From: GWF2-33-9 sp964500435
GTDB lineage: Bacteria; Bacteroidota; Ignavibacteria; Kapaibacteriales; UBA2268
NCBI GenBank assembly: GCA_964500435.1
Contig: CAZCNL010000004.1
Coordinates: 62,001-126,000 of the forward strand
Direction of reading: 5' to 3'
DNA length: 64,000 nucleotides
Shown here: piece after piece, positions 9,336-18,542 of the stretch
Position numbering within the stretch: position 1 is the first letter of the stretch
Layout: each line of letters starts with the position of its first letter
The notes under the pieces: generated by a model
Seen by the model: only the letters and a program-made list of their open reading frames with translations
Database searches by the model: none
What the model was told of the DNA's origin: nothing
Translations under genes and position numbers: made by a program

Positions 9336-10107
9336 GTTTATAGGAGCGATACCAAAAATATATACCAGCAATAATAAATGGAATACTTAAAAGTTGACCC
9401 AGATGTAAAAACATATTTAATTCTAAGTCGGATTGTCTTTCTTTAATATATTCAATTACAAATCTTGCACCAAATACAAATGTCAAGAAAATTCCAAAAA
9501 GCCGACCCTCAGGAGCATTTTGTTTATATTTTTTATAAATAAATATCAAAACTAAAAAAATAATCATATATGAAATAGACTCATAAAGCTGAGCGGGATG
9601 TCTCGGAACCATATCAACTTTTGCAAAAATTACAGCCCAAGGAACATTTGATGGCATACCAAGTATTTCGGAATTGAAAAAATTACCTAATCTAATCAAG
9701 GCGCCAGCGAGTGCAACTGTGATTACTAATCTATCGAGAATCCATAAAAATTGATAATCTTTTTTGTAATGAGTATAAATCCAAATCCCAAGTAAAATCC
9801 CAATAGCCGCTCCATGACTTGCTAAACCACCTTTCCATACGGCAATTATTTCTGCTGGATGTGATAAATAATATGCCGGTTCATAAAAAAAGCAATGTCC
9901 TAACCTTGCACCAATAACAGTGGACAAAATCATCACGACAGTAAAATTATCTAAATCCTTTTGCTTTTTGCCTTCAATTTTATAAATCCATGAAAAAATT
10001 TCGTAACCAATTATAAAACCTAATGCAAACAACAAACCGTACCATCTTATTGCTACTGGTCCTAAATTTAAAAGTACTGGAGATGCATCCCAAACAAAAT
10101 AATTCAT
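9316..10107 (-). CDS. lgt: Prolipoprotein diacylglyceryl transferase
   Basis: A 263-residue polytopic inner-membrane enzyme that transfers diacylglycerol from phosphatidylglycerol to the lipobox cysteine of prolipoproteins. Family features seen: AIRWYGLLFALGFIIGY near residue 19, VIGARLGHCFFYEP near residue 63, GGLASHGAAIGILLGIW near residue 92, and ALIRLGNFFNSEILG around residue 136, which holds the signature Arg and Asn. HPAQLYES follows near residue 169. About seven hydrophobic segments are present. It is the last gene of the long minus-strand run and its 3' end overlaps the HAD-UbiA gene. Confidence 0.97.
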   Translation of the reverse strand: MNYFVWDASPVLLNLGPVAIRWYGLLFALGFIIGYEIFSWIYKIEGKKQKDLDNFTVVMILSTVIGARLGHCFFYEPAYYLSHPAEIIAVWKGGLASHGAAIGILLGIWIYTHYKKDYQFLWILDRLVITVALAGALIRLGNFFNSEILGMPSNVPWAVIFAKVDMVPRHPAQLYESISYMIIFLVLIFIYKKYKQNAPEGRLFGIFLTFVFGARFVIEYIKERQSDLELNMFLHLGQLLSIPFIIAGIYFWYRSYKLKPTKT

Positions 10108-10147
10108 TTTTTACTTTTTTTTATGAAATTAATTTTTTCTTTAATTA

Positions 10148-11038
10148 TTAATCAATAGCATTATCAAGAACGAATGAACTTGGTATTTTGATAACAGCAT
10201 TGTCAATTAACCTCGTTTTACCGATATAACATGCAACCAAAATTACTAATTCATCGCCAGGATAAAATTCATCTACAGGTTCTAAATTGTCTGCTTTAAC
10301 TGCTGCAACATAATCAATTTTTATCTCAGGAATTGTTCTTAAAGTTGAAAGGACAATTGAATTAATTATTTTTCTGCGTCTTTCCCCTTTTGCAATAACT
10401 TTCTTTGCTTCTTCCAAAGCTAAAAATATTATACTTGCATTTTCTCGCTCAATTTCATTTAAATATCGATTTCTCGAACTCATCGCCAATCCATTAGACT
10501 CTCTTACTGTCGGATTAACAATTATTTGAATATCAACATTTAAATCTTTGACCATTTTTTTAATTACGAGTGTTTGCTGATAATCTTTTTGACCGAAAAT
10601 ACCATAATCGGCTTTGGTAATATTAAATAACTTCAACACGACTAAGGCTACTCCATCGAAATGCGTCGGACGACTTTCACCTTCAAACACTTTAGTAATT
10701 CCTCCCATTGTAATTCCAGTATCAAATCCTAATGGATACATTTCTGAAATATCAGGAGAAAAAAGATAATCGCAACCTGTTTCCTCGAGCAACTTTTTAT
10801 CCCGTTCGAAATCTCTTGGGTAGCGGTCAAAATCCTCGTGAGGGGCAAATTGTTTTGGATTTACAAATAGCGTTGTAATTACAATATCGCCAATTTCTTT
10901 CGCTTTTCGGACTAAATTCAAGTGCCCATTATGAAAATAACCCATAGTAGGGACAACAACAATTGTTTTATTGTCCTTTTTGTGTTCTCGGGAAATCCGC
11001 TGCATTTCTATAGGAGAATTAATTATATTCATATACAA
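10148..11038 (-). CDS. panC: Pantoate--beta-alanine ligase (pantothenate synthetase)
   Basis: A 296-residue cytoplasmic enzyme that joins pantoate to beta-alanine with ATP in the last step of vitamin B5 synthesis. The nucleotidyltransferase HIGH-type motif is HNGHL (H36, H39) in VVPTMGYFHNGHLNLV. FGQKDYQQ (near residue 156) and AMSSRNRYLN (near residue 190) are the other conserved blocks, the latter being the KMSKS-like loop. The start could be the first Met or the Met two codons later. panB and panD are not in the window. It sits 40 bases upstream of lgt. Confidence 0.97.
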   Translation of the reverse strand: MYMNIINSPIEMQRISREHKKDNKTIVVVPTMGYFHNGHLNLVRKAKEIGDIVITTLFVNPKQFAPHEDFDRYPRDFERDKKLLEETGCDYLFSPDISEMYPLGFDTGITMGGITKVFEGESRPTHFDGVALVVLKLFNITKADYGIFGQKDYQQTLVIKKMVKDLNVDIQIIVNPTVRESNGLAMSSRNRYLNEIERENASIIFLALEEAKKVIAKGERRRKIINSIVLSTLRTIPEIKIDYVAAVKADNLEPVDEFYPGDELVILVACYIGKTRLIDNAVIKIPSSFVLDNAID

Positions 11039-11095
11039 GTTCTATTTAATTTTCAAAATTAAGAAATTATGTTATTAGTTTTACAAAAAAATAAA

Positions 11096-11725
11096 TCATA
11101 TTATTTTTTTAGGAATAACTTTTCCATTCGTCAATTCAATCACTTGCTTCTCAAATGCTAATGCTTTAGAATTAATAATTTGAGTTTGAAATCTAACATT
11201 TTCTAAATATTCTTCTTTTGTTTCGATTGCAAATTCTTCAATAATCTTTTTCAATAAAGAGATAGAATTGTAATCGCATATAATTTCGAAATTTGTTGTT
11301 AAATATATATTCTTAATTTGAATATTTGAAAGAACGTTAAAAGCGGCATCATAATAAGCACGTGCAAGAGGACCTACACCTAATTTAATCCCTCCGAAAT
11401 ATCTTATTACTATCACTAATATATCACTCAATTGGAAGTGATTGATTGCTTGAAAAATTGGCTTACCAGCGGTTCCACTGGGTTCACCATCATCGGAATA
11501 ACGGAAATTATTATCATCTTTTCCAATTTTGAAGGCAAAACAATGGTGAGTAGCATCGTAATATTTTGTTCTTGTACTTTGCAAAGTTCTCTCTGCATCT
11601 TCTTTCAAGTTTACTGGATAAGCTTGGGCAATAAAATTCGATCCTTTTACTTTCAATGTAAATTCACCAAAGCTATCTATTGTTCTATAAAAATCAGATT
11701 CTTCGATATTTTGTAAGTATTTCAA
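11096..11725 (-). CDS. yigZ: YigZ/IMPACT family protein
   Basis: A 209-residue member of UPF0029 (YigZ in E. coli, IMPACT in eukaryotes). The signature FRYSDDGEPSGTAGKPIFQA is present near residue 75, followed by VIVIRYFGGIKLGVGPLARA. The second, ferredoxin-like C-terminal domain is present too (residues about 140-205). Biochemical role in bacteria is not established; the eukaryotic relative binds the Gcn2 activator Gcn1. It lies 13 bases after the DPM-like glycosyltransferase and 57 bases before panC. Confidence 0.93.
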   Translation of the reverse strand: MKYLQNIEESDFYRTIDSFGEFTLKVKGSNFIAQAYPVNLKEDAERTLQSTRTKYYDATHHCFAFKIGKDDNNFRYSDDGEPSGTAGKPIFQAINHFQLSDILVIVIRYFGGIKLGVGPLARAYYDAAFNVLSNIQIKNIYLTTNFEIICDYNSISLLKKIIEEFAIETKEEYLENVRFQTQIINSKALAFEKQVIELTNGKVIPKKII

Positions 11726-11738
11726 CGTTCAAACCAAC

Positions 11739-12488
11739 TTAATTTTGAGCCATTAGTTTTTTTCGAAGATTTTTATATTCACGGTTAATTTTCGGCGAAA
11801 GTCTTAGCACCCAAACTTTCCACATTGCTTCATAAATTATTTTTTTACTCATTTTTGAAATCCCCGAACGGCGGTCAATGAATATAATATCCATTTCTTT
11901 TATTCTTGCACCTAATTTCCACATTCTGTAATTCATTTCAATTTGAAAGCTATAGCCATTCGATTTAATTTCATTTAAATTAATATATTTCAATTTTTCT
12001 GCACGAAAACACTTAAAACCACCGGTTGCATCTTCGATAGGCATACCAGTTATAATTCGTGTATAAACATTTGCTCCTTTGCTTAAAAATAATCGTGAAA
12101 GTGGCCAATTAACAACATTAATTCCGTGGGCATATCTGGAACCGATTACCAAATCATAATTTTCAATTTCAGCAATAAAGCGAGGTAAATCTTTAGGATC
12201 ATGAGAAAAATCTGCATCCATTTGAATGATATAATCGAACCCTTGATCTAAAGCGTATTTAAAACCTGCACAATAAGCAGTCCCTAATCCCATTTTCTTT
12301 TCTCTTAATAGTAAATGAATCTTAGGATTTTCCTTACTCATTTCTTCAACTTTTTTAGCTGTTCCGTCCGGTGAATTATCATCAACTATCAAAATATGAG
12401 TAAATGGTAAATTCTCAAAAATTGAGTAAATAAGCTTTTCGATATTATCAATCTCGTTATATGTTGGAATTACAACTATAGTTTTCAT
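11739..12488 (-). CDS. Polyprenol-phosphate mannosyltransferase-like GT2 enzyme (DPM1-like)
   Basis: A 249-residue family 2 glycosyltransferase without membrane anchor. The order of motifs matches dolichol/polyprenol monophosphate mannose synthases: VVIPTYNEIDNIEKLI at the N-terminus, VDDNSPDGTA near residue 35, MDADFSHDP (the DxD metal site) near residue 90, and GSRYAHG plus GFKCFRAE further on. It would transfer a sugar from an NDP or GDP donor to polyprenyl phosphate, giving a lipid-linked donor for periplasmic transfer. It follows the sugar-phosphate transferase gene by 7 bases, so it is part of the polysaccharide cluster. The exact sugar cannot be read from sequence. Confidence 0.9.
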   Translation of the reverse strand: MKTIVVIPTYNEIDNIEKLIYSIFENLPFTHILIVDDNSPDGTAKKVEEMSKENPKIHLLLREKKMGLGTAYCAGFKYALDQGFDYIIQMDADFSHDPKDLPRFIAEIENYDLVIGSRYAHGINVVNWPLSRLFLSKGANVYTRIITGMPIEDATGGFKCFRAEKLKYINLNEIKSNGYSFQIEMNYRMWKLGARIKEMDIIFIDRRSGISKMSKKIIYEAMWKVWVLRLSPKINREYKNLRKKLMAQN

Positions 12489-12495
12489 TTAACCT

Positions 12496-13920
12496 CTAAG
12501 TTTGCCCGTGTCCTTTAATCATTAATAAGATTGTTCTAATAATTATTTCTATATCAAGTAACAACGAAAAATTTTCAATATAATAAAAATCATCTTTTAA
12601 TCTATTACGAATTTCATCTAAAGAAAATTCATATTCGACGTAATTTATTTGCCACCAACCAGTCAATCCTGGTCTAACTTTTAATCTTCGTCGGTATTCA
12701 GGAATTTGTTGAGAAAATTCGTCAACTAATTTTTTAATTTCTGGTCTCGGACCGACTACACTCATATCTCCGATTAATGCATTATAAAATTGAGGGATTT
12801 CATCTAAATGTGTTTTTCTGATAAATTTACCGAAAGGTGTTACTCTGGGGTCATTTACCAATGTCCAAACTGAAGAATTATTGAATTGTTCAGTTCTCAT
12901 CGAACGAAATTTATACATTTTGAATACTCGCCCATCTTTGCCAACCCTTTCTTGTATATAAAAAACAGGTCCTTTTGATGATAATTTAACTAAAATAGCT
13001 ATTATTAGCCAAATTGGTAAGCCGAGAACTAATACTGAAAAACTAAAAATTATATCAAACAAACGTTTCATAAATGCTTGCCAAGGAGTAAGTATTTGTG
13101 TATTTACTTCAACAAGTGGTATTCCCCAAAGGCTCCTTGCTTTTGATTGTCCGGTGAAAACATAATATAAATCTGGATTTATTTTTAATCTGACACTTAA
13201 ATTGCTAATCCGATTGGCAATATCAAGCAATTCAGTAGCATTATTTCCATTTAAAATTACTGCTATTTCTGGTTTTAATTCATCAATTATATTTTCAAGC
13301 TCTTTTACGGAATTATATATTTTTATATTCTCTATTTGTTCTTGTTCATTTTCTGTATTGCTTTCGGAATCAAGGATAAATGCAATAGGTTTTAGCCCCC
13401 AATTTGGTGATTTCTTTGTTTTTTCATAAAAATCTAAACAAATTGATAAATTGCCAATCAAAATTATTGGTGCTTGTATAATTTTTCTATTTCTTAATTT
13501 TTTTTGAATTTGTCTATTTGTAAATCTTCCTGATGAAATAAAAAATGTAAAAACTAAAAAATAAAGTACAAACATCATTCTCGGAGAATGTTTTCCATCA
13601 AAATAAACTAAAAAAGTGATTATTAAAGTTCCTATTAGTACAGATTTGACAACTGAACTAAGCTCTTGAAATGGTGAAAGTTCATACCAATTTTTATACA
13701 TTCCTAATAGAAAAAAAATCGAGTACCAAAAACCTAAGATTACAATCCATCCTACAATGGTAGTTTCAGTATCAGGAATCGAAGGTGAATTAATTAATCC
13801 TGAGTGAAACCGCAACCAATATTGAAATACAAAACTTATTGTAATTGCTAAAAAATCAAATATTAATTGAAGTAATATTTGAAACCGTGTTGTGCTTATT
13901 GATATTCCTTTTTTTACCAT
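12496..13920 (-). CDS. Exopolysaccharide polyprenyl glycosylphosphotransferase (WbaP/WcaJ type)
   Basis: A 474-residue priming enzyme that starts a repeat unit by moving a sugar-1-phosphate onto undecaprenyl phosphate. Four membrane segments lie in residues 10-130, a CoA-binding-like/Rossmann stretch follows (residues 145-250), another membrane segment sits near 280-305, and the catalytic bacterial sugar-transferase domain occupies the C-terminus: YKFRSMRTEQFN, TPFGKFIRKTHLDEIPQF, NALIGDMSVVGPRPE and VRPGLTGWWQINY. These are the standard blocks of the family. Its first codons overlap the preceding GT2 gene by 7 bases. Donor sugar is unknown (glucose, galactose or a HexNAc). Confidence 0.94.
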   Translation of the reverse strand: MVKKGISISTTRFQILLQLIFDFLAITISFVFQYWLRFHSGLINSPSIPDTETTIVGWIVILGFWYSIFFLLGMYKNWYELSPFQELSSVVKSVLIGTLIITFLVYFDGKHSPRMMFVLYFLVFTFFISSGRFTNRQIQKKLRNRKIIQAPIILIGNLSICLDFYEKTKKSPNWGLKPIAFILDSESNTENEQEQIENIKIYNSVKELENIIDELKPEIAVILNGNNATELLDIANRISNLSVRLKINPDLYYVFTGQSKARSLWGIPLVEVNTQILTPWQAFMKRLFDIIFSFSVLVLGLPIWLIIAILVKLSSKGPVFYIQERVGKDGRVFKMYKFRSMRTEQFNNSSVWTLVNDPRVTPFGKFIRKTHLDEIPQFYNALIGDMSVVGPRPEIKKLVDEFSQQIPEYRRRLKVRPGLTGWWQINYVEYEFSLDEIRNRLKDDFYYIENFSLLLDIEIIIRTILLMIKGHGQT

Positions 13921-15092
13921 TTTGAGTTCGAACTTCGTTTTAAAAATTGGAAAAAAGCAAGAATAAATCCGACATTCATTGTTAGAAAATAAATCGCAAA
14001 TTGTGCTGGGAAAAATTTGATTTTATCTTCTTCAAACAAATAACCCACAAATGACAACAATAAAAATACAGTTATTGATAGAATTAATATATATGATATT
14101 ACTCCTGTTTTCCAAATTAATAAAGTTCCAATAAATATCAATAGCAAAAAAAGTGGACTGAAATATCGCACGACTTTATGTGAAAATAAAAAGAAGAAAT
14201 TTCGAAGATTTTTAAAAGACAGCAATTCTTTTGCAGCCCATATTGTCTCCATACTGCCGGATGAAACTCTAATTCTTCTCGATAATTCATTATTTAGGGA
14301 TTTTTGTCTAATTTCATAAACACAAACAGAAGTATCGTAAATTACTCTTTTACCGGCAATATTTACATTATATATTGGCATCAAATCATCACAAACTCTG
14401 TCATTTGGTAATGTTTTATATAAATTGCGTCTTACGGAATAAAACGCACCAAGCGTGTTGAATGTGCTCCAAATTTGACTTTCATACATTTTCGTCTTGG
14501 ATTCAAAAGATTGATAGAGTTTTTCGCCATGATATCCCGCATTGATTTCTGATGTTTCTTCGATATATATCATTGGTGAAATTACCGAACCAACTTCTGG
14601 GTCTGCAAAATTTTGAACCATATTCGAAATTGTTGATTTGTCCAATATTATATCTGCATCCATAAAAAATATTATATCAGTTTTAACCAAAGGTGTAAGT
14701 TTGTTTAATGTTTGATTTTTTCCTGCACGGGGGAAATCATAGACTTCAAGAATATTGCTATCATCAGATTTTGCGTTTTTGTTAATTTCTTCAGCAATTT
14801 TTTTACAAATTTCAATAGTTTTATCGGTTGAACCATCAGAACCAACCAATACTTTTATTTTATTTAATGGATAATCACATTGAAAAATCGAAGATAGAGA
14901 TTTCTCGATTAATTTTTCTTCGTTATGTGCAGCAAGTATAATTGTGATTTCTGGTTCGTATTTTTCATCTTTTTTTACTTCTTTTTTCCGAAATTTAGCC
15001 CATATTCTTAAAATAAAATTATAAAAAAAGTAAATATATAGTATCCCTAAAATCCCTATTGCAATTATAATATATCCTATTGTATGCACCAT
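13914..15092 (-). CDS. Membrane-anchored family 2 glycosyltransferase
   Basis: A 392-residue GT-A fold transferase with one N-terminal membrane segment (residues 4-25) and two or three C-terminal ones (about 300-380). Motifs: IILAAHNEEKLIEKSL, GSDGSTDKT, the metal-binding MDADIIL, and CDDLMPI in the position of the catalytic acid. NELSRRIRVSSGS stands where processive enzymes have QxxRW, so it is a relative of hyaluronan/cellulose-synthase-like enzymes but lacks the strict motif. It likely extends the polysaccharide at the inner membrane. It lies 5 bases after the Wzi-like gene, with a 7-base overlap into the priming transferase. Confidence 0.9.
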   Translation of the reverse strand: MVHTIGYIIIAIGILGILYIYFFYNFILRIWAKFRKKEVKKDEKYEPEITIILAAHNEEKLIEKSLSSIFQCDYPLNKIKVLVGSDGSTDKTIEICKKIAEEINKNAKSDDSNILEVYDFPRAGKNQTLNKLTPLVKTDIIFFMDADIILDKSTISNMVQNFADPEVGSVISPMIYIEETSEINAGYHGEKLYQSFESKTKMYESQIWSTFNTLGAFYSVRRNLYKTLPNDRVCDDLMPIYNVNIAGKRVIYDTSVCVYEIRQKSLNNELSRRIRVSSGSMETIWAAKELLSFKNLRNFFFLFSHKVVRYFSPLFLLLIFIGTLLIWKTGVISYILILSITVFLLLSFVGYLFEEDKIKFFPAQFAIYFLTMNVGFILAFFQFLKRSSNSKW

Positions 15093-15097
15093 AATTA

Positions 15098-16756
15098 TTA
15101 AAATTCATTTAAAGATAAAAATAAACGAACGTAATTATTAATATTTGAATTATTATTCAATAATTGATAACTCAAAAAGATATTAAAGTTTCTGAACAGT
15201 TCATATCCCGCAGCAATTTCCAAAGATAGTGTTTTTACTAAATTTCCATCTAAGAAAGTAACAGTTTCAGAATCACCTTCAATTCCTTTTGCGGGGTCTG
15301 CATTTCTTCTTGTTATAAATGGATTTGAACCGACATTTTTTATTAATTTACCATTTGCATCATAAATGTTTTGACCTTGCCTCGTAAATGATAATTTTGC
15401 AGAAAGCGGGAATTTTTGTCCCCACCAAAAATTGATTAATAAAGAATATTGTTCGGAATTTGGATTTAAAAATGAACCAATTAATAAACTATCATTTGTA
15501 TATGCATTTTGATAATTAAAATGTGAAAAAGTATATGGTTCAACTCGTGCATATTCAAAACCAAAATCAAAATTTGGAATAATTGTAGTAACAGCAGCGA
15601 TATTAAAAGCTGTTTTATTGCTCCAATAACCTGTTCCGATTTTTTCAATTATTATATCATCAAGCAAAAATGTGGATTTTAGTTGTAAATTTGAAACAGG
15701 ACGAATCGTAAAATCAAGTCCCATTAATGCATTATCTCTGTCGTGTAGTTGGTGCTCTAAGGATTTGAAAAAAGATAGTGGATTTAAATAAGCTAATTCT
15801 AAACCTCTTTCTGAATAAATAACACCTTCCCAAAAAGCAATTTCTCCCCAAGATGGTAATACGCTAAAACGATGATAATTTAAGTACTTGGATGGAATTT
15901 GTGCGGCAAATCCTGTTTCATACTGATTTTCGGCATATCCTAACACCGAGGCAAAGCAATAATCATAACGAAAATTACTAAAAACTGCCGACAATGTAAT
16001 TGCATCCATCGGTGGAGAATATGTTGAAATATATACTCTCTGATTTAATCCCGCTCCTAAAAGTTCCTCTTCTCGTCCAATTTTTGCTCGGAACCAATTG
16101 CTTTGTAAAATTATATGAGATTGAGTTAAATCAATATCGCTATTTAATCTTGTGAATTTTACACTTTTTTGATATTCTGGATTATAAGTTGCTAAATTTT
16201 TATCACCCAAAATTTTCCGTCCATTTGTTGCTTGCAAATAAAAACCTAATGTATTCGAAATAGTGCCATTCAACCTTATTCCTAATGTCCCTACTAAAAC
16301 TTTTGACGAACTATCGGGCATATTGGCATAAATTAAATCAAGAGAACCTAATGGACGCACATCGACATTATTTTCATTTCGATTGCGATACAGCAATTTA
16401 TCTTTATCTCCAAAAAGGTTATCAAAAAATAACTGTGTTGTATCGGATGCAGAATAAATTAATGTGGCAGCATCATTATTTATAACCTCAAATTCCCTTT
16501 CATATTCTGCTAATATTTTTTTATCTGAATAACTTAAATCCTTTTCATTTTTTCGAGCATTTTTTAATATTTCTATAATTTCATTTTTTTGTAATGGAAT
16601 TTTCGATAATGAATGATGTTCTGATAAACCAATAGACTCTAAATGTAATAAGTATTTGTAAACTGAATTTGAAAGCGGTACATCTTCAATTTGTGCAAAG
16701 ACATAATTATGAACTGCAATAAAAAATATAAATAATAAATAGCTTTTATTTATCAT
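15098..16756 (-). CDS. Wzi-like capsule assembly outer-membrane protein
   Basis: A 552-residue protein with a Sec signal peptide (MINKSYLLFIFFIAVHNYVF, then AQ) and many alternating beta-strand segments, ending in the aromatic-rich strand NNYVRLFLSLNEF expected of an outer-membrane barrel. The general layout (N-terminal helical region with PLSNSVYKYLLHLESIGL, then FYLQATNGRKI and REEELLGAGLN) fits the capsule assembly Wzi family, which binds or anchors polysaccharide at the surface. It sits 4 bases after the Wza-like gene. Confidence in barrel/outer membrane is high; the exact family is by general resemblance and gene context. Confidence 0.75.
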   Translation of the reverse strand: MINKSYLLFIFFIAVHNYVFAQIEDVPLSNSVYKYLLHLESIGLSEHHSLSKIPLQKNEIIEILKNARKNEKDLSYSDKKILAEYEREFEVINNDAATLIYSASDTTQLFFDNLFGDKDKLLYRNRNENNVDVRPLGSLDLIYANMPDSSSKVLVGTLGIRLNGTISNTLGFYLQATNGRKILGDKNLATYNPEYQKSVKFTRLNSDIDLTQSHIILQSNWFRAKIGREEELLGAGLNQRVYISTYSPPMDAITLSAVFSNFRYDYCFASVLGYAENQYETGFAAQIPSKYLNYHRFSVLPSWGEIAFWEGVIYSERGLELAYLNPLSFFKSLEHQLHDRDNALMGLDFTIRPVSNLQLKSTFLLDDIIIEKIGTGYWSNKTAFNIAAVTTIIPNFDFGFEYARVEPYTFSHFNYQNAYTNDSLLIGSFLNPNSEQYSLLINFWWGQKFPLSAKLSFTRQGQNIYDANGKLIKNVGSNPFITRRNADPAKGIEGDSETVTFLDGNLVKTLSLEIAAGYELFRNFNIFLSYQLLNNNSNINNYVRLFLSLNEF

Positions 16757-16760
16757 AAAG

Positions 16761-18494
16761 TTATTTCTTAGAATTCAAATAAATCGAATAAAAGATATTA
16801 ATTAAACTGCCTATTGTACCTACTATTGCGGCATAAGTACCATACTTTTGTATTTCTAACCAAACGGGTAAATCCGGTGAGCGTGGTATATAAACTTGGT
16901 CGCCTGCATTGACGAATGTGTTCTCGTCGGGTTTATCCCAAATTAAATTACGTCCTCTGATAATTCTTGCTCGTTTTGGTTCGGCGCCATCAGCATAGCC
17001 ACCTGCTTTTTCTACATAATATTCCAATGTTTTATTGGGCTCAAATTCTACGTAACCTGGATTTTTTACTTGTCCAAAAACATAAACTTGGTGTGGCTGT
17101 TTAGGAATATAAATTATATCACCATTTAAAAGTTTGACATTAAATCTTTCATCATTTTTATTAAATAATTTATCAAAATCGCATGAAACGTAATTTTTGG
17201 GATATTGCATATCAATTAAAAATCTTGTTGTATCATCGAGTGTCAAATTGCTATATTGAAAACTTTCATTGAAATCTCTTTTAATATCCATTTTATATTG
17301 TGGAATTTTATCGAAACGGTAAATAACTGATAAAGGCAAATGTGCATCAGAGGTGAATCCTCCACATTGAGCAATTATATCTTTAATTGATGTTTGATTA
17401 TTTTTAATTGGGTATATTCCAGGTCTTTTTACTTCACCATAAATTGAAACAGTTGCAATTGCGTTTTCAAACTTTTGTGCTTTTGTTCCGACTATTATTA
17501 TATTTCCAGGTTGTAATTCAAAATCTTCACTAATTAGTTTACCATCATTGCTTACTTCTATTTTTTGAGTGTTTTCTTGGGTATAAAGAAATATATTGTC
17601 TAAATCTGCATTTTGTGTGAATCCATAACCAAATTTTAAAAGTAATGAAATTTTATCGCCATTATGGTACGGAAGAGTAATTGGTCTATTAACTTCTCCC
17701 GCAATTGAAATTGTTTGATAATTATCAAATTCGAATGGAACAATTATTTCGTCGCCTTCTCGAATGTAGGGGTTAAATTGTGGGTCATTTAACACTTTTG
17801 ATTTTTCTATATCAACGTTTGCTGAAGTTCCATCATTTCTGAAAACAAGCACATTTCGACTTGAATAACTTGCTACTGGTGAAAGTTTACTACTGCCAAA
17901 TAATTTTTCTTTATCCCTAACTTGTTCGTTATAATTTGTTATCGCTACAAATTGTGAACCTGGGATTCGTTCGGGATTTACTTTATTTGCATAATTAATA
18001 GCAGTGGAAACTTGATAAGAAGCAGGCACCGAGTAGATATTCGGGAAAAGAACATTGCCTTTTATTGTAACCAGACAAATTCTTGGCTTTTGTAATGAAA
18101 AAACACAAGTTAAATCCTTATTTCTTTCTTGCAAAAATTTTTGGATTGTGTCTTGTGCTTGTGCAATTGTTTTATTTGCTAAATTAATATCGCCAAATCG
18201 TGGAATCGTAATCGTAGTTGTAGGAGAAACTGTAATTATTGATGGAAAGGGCATCACAGGTGAAATTGTAAGTGTGAAAACATCGCCCGGTCCAATGTAG
18301 TAATATTTTGGATCAACGATATTCCCCGTAGGAATACTTTGGGCACTTTTTGTCATCTCATCACTCAATGATTTCGAAATTTCCTCTTGTAACTTTGATT
18401 CATTTTCGAAAGGGCTTTCGCCTTTTGTTACTTGTGCTTTTGTGATGTTTGTGCAAATTAATATTGTGAAAACAATAATTGCGATTTTTTTCAT
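16761..18494 (-). CDS. Polysaccharide export protein with SLBB domains (Wza-like)
   Basis: A 577-residue exporter component. Signal peptide in residues 1-20 (MKKIAIIVFTILICTNITKA). Polysaccharide-export domain at about residues 65-145 (YYYIGPGDVFTLTISPV ... ITIPRFGDINL). At least four SLBB-type modules follow, recognisable by GxVxxP: KGNVLFPNIYSV (about 163), AGEVNRPITLP (about 270), YGEVKRPGIYP (about 360) and FGQVKNPGYVEF (about 475). A C-terminal membrane helix is formed by YAAIVGTIGSLINIFYSIYL. This is larger than E. coli Wza (379) and closer to the multi-SLBB exporters of Bacteroidota-like bacteria. It likely forms the periplasm/outer-membrane conduit for the product of this cluster. Confidence 0.92.
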   Translation of the reverse strand: MKKIAIIVFTILICTNITKAQVTKGESPFENESKLQEEISKSLSDEMTKSAQSIPTGNIVDPKYYYIGPGDVFTLTISPVMPFPSIITVSPTTTITIPRFGDINLANKTIAQAQDTIQKFLQERNKDLTCVFSLQKPRICLVTIKGNVLFPNIYSVPASYQVSTAINYANKVNPERIPGSQFVAITNYNEQVRDKEKLFGSSKLSPVASYSSRNVLVFRNDGTSANVDIEKSKVLNDPQFNPYIREGDEIIVPFEFDNYQTISIAGEVNRPITLPYHNGDKISLLLKFGYGFTQNADLDNIFLYTQENTQKIEVSNDGKLISEDFELQPGNIIIVGTKAQKFENAIATVSIYGEVKRPGIYPIKNNQTSIKDIIAQCGGFTSDAHLPLSVIYRFDKIPQYKMDIKRDFNESFQYSNLTLDDTTRFLIDMQYPKNYVSCDFDKLFNKNDERFNVKLLNGDIIYIPKQPHQVYVFGQVKNPGYVEFEPNKTLEYYVEKAGGYADGAEPKRARIIRGRNLIWDKPDENTFVNAGDQVYIPRSPDLPVWLEIQKYGTYAAIVGTIGSLINIFYSIYLNSKK

Positions 18495-18542
18495 ATTTAT
18501 ATCTTTTTTAATTAAAAGGTAAATATACCCATATAAACTGCT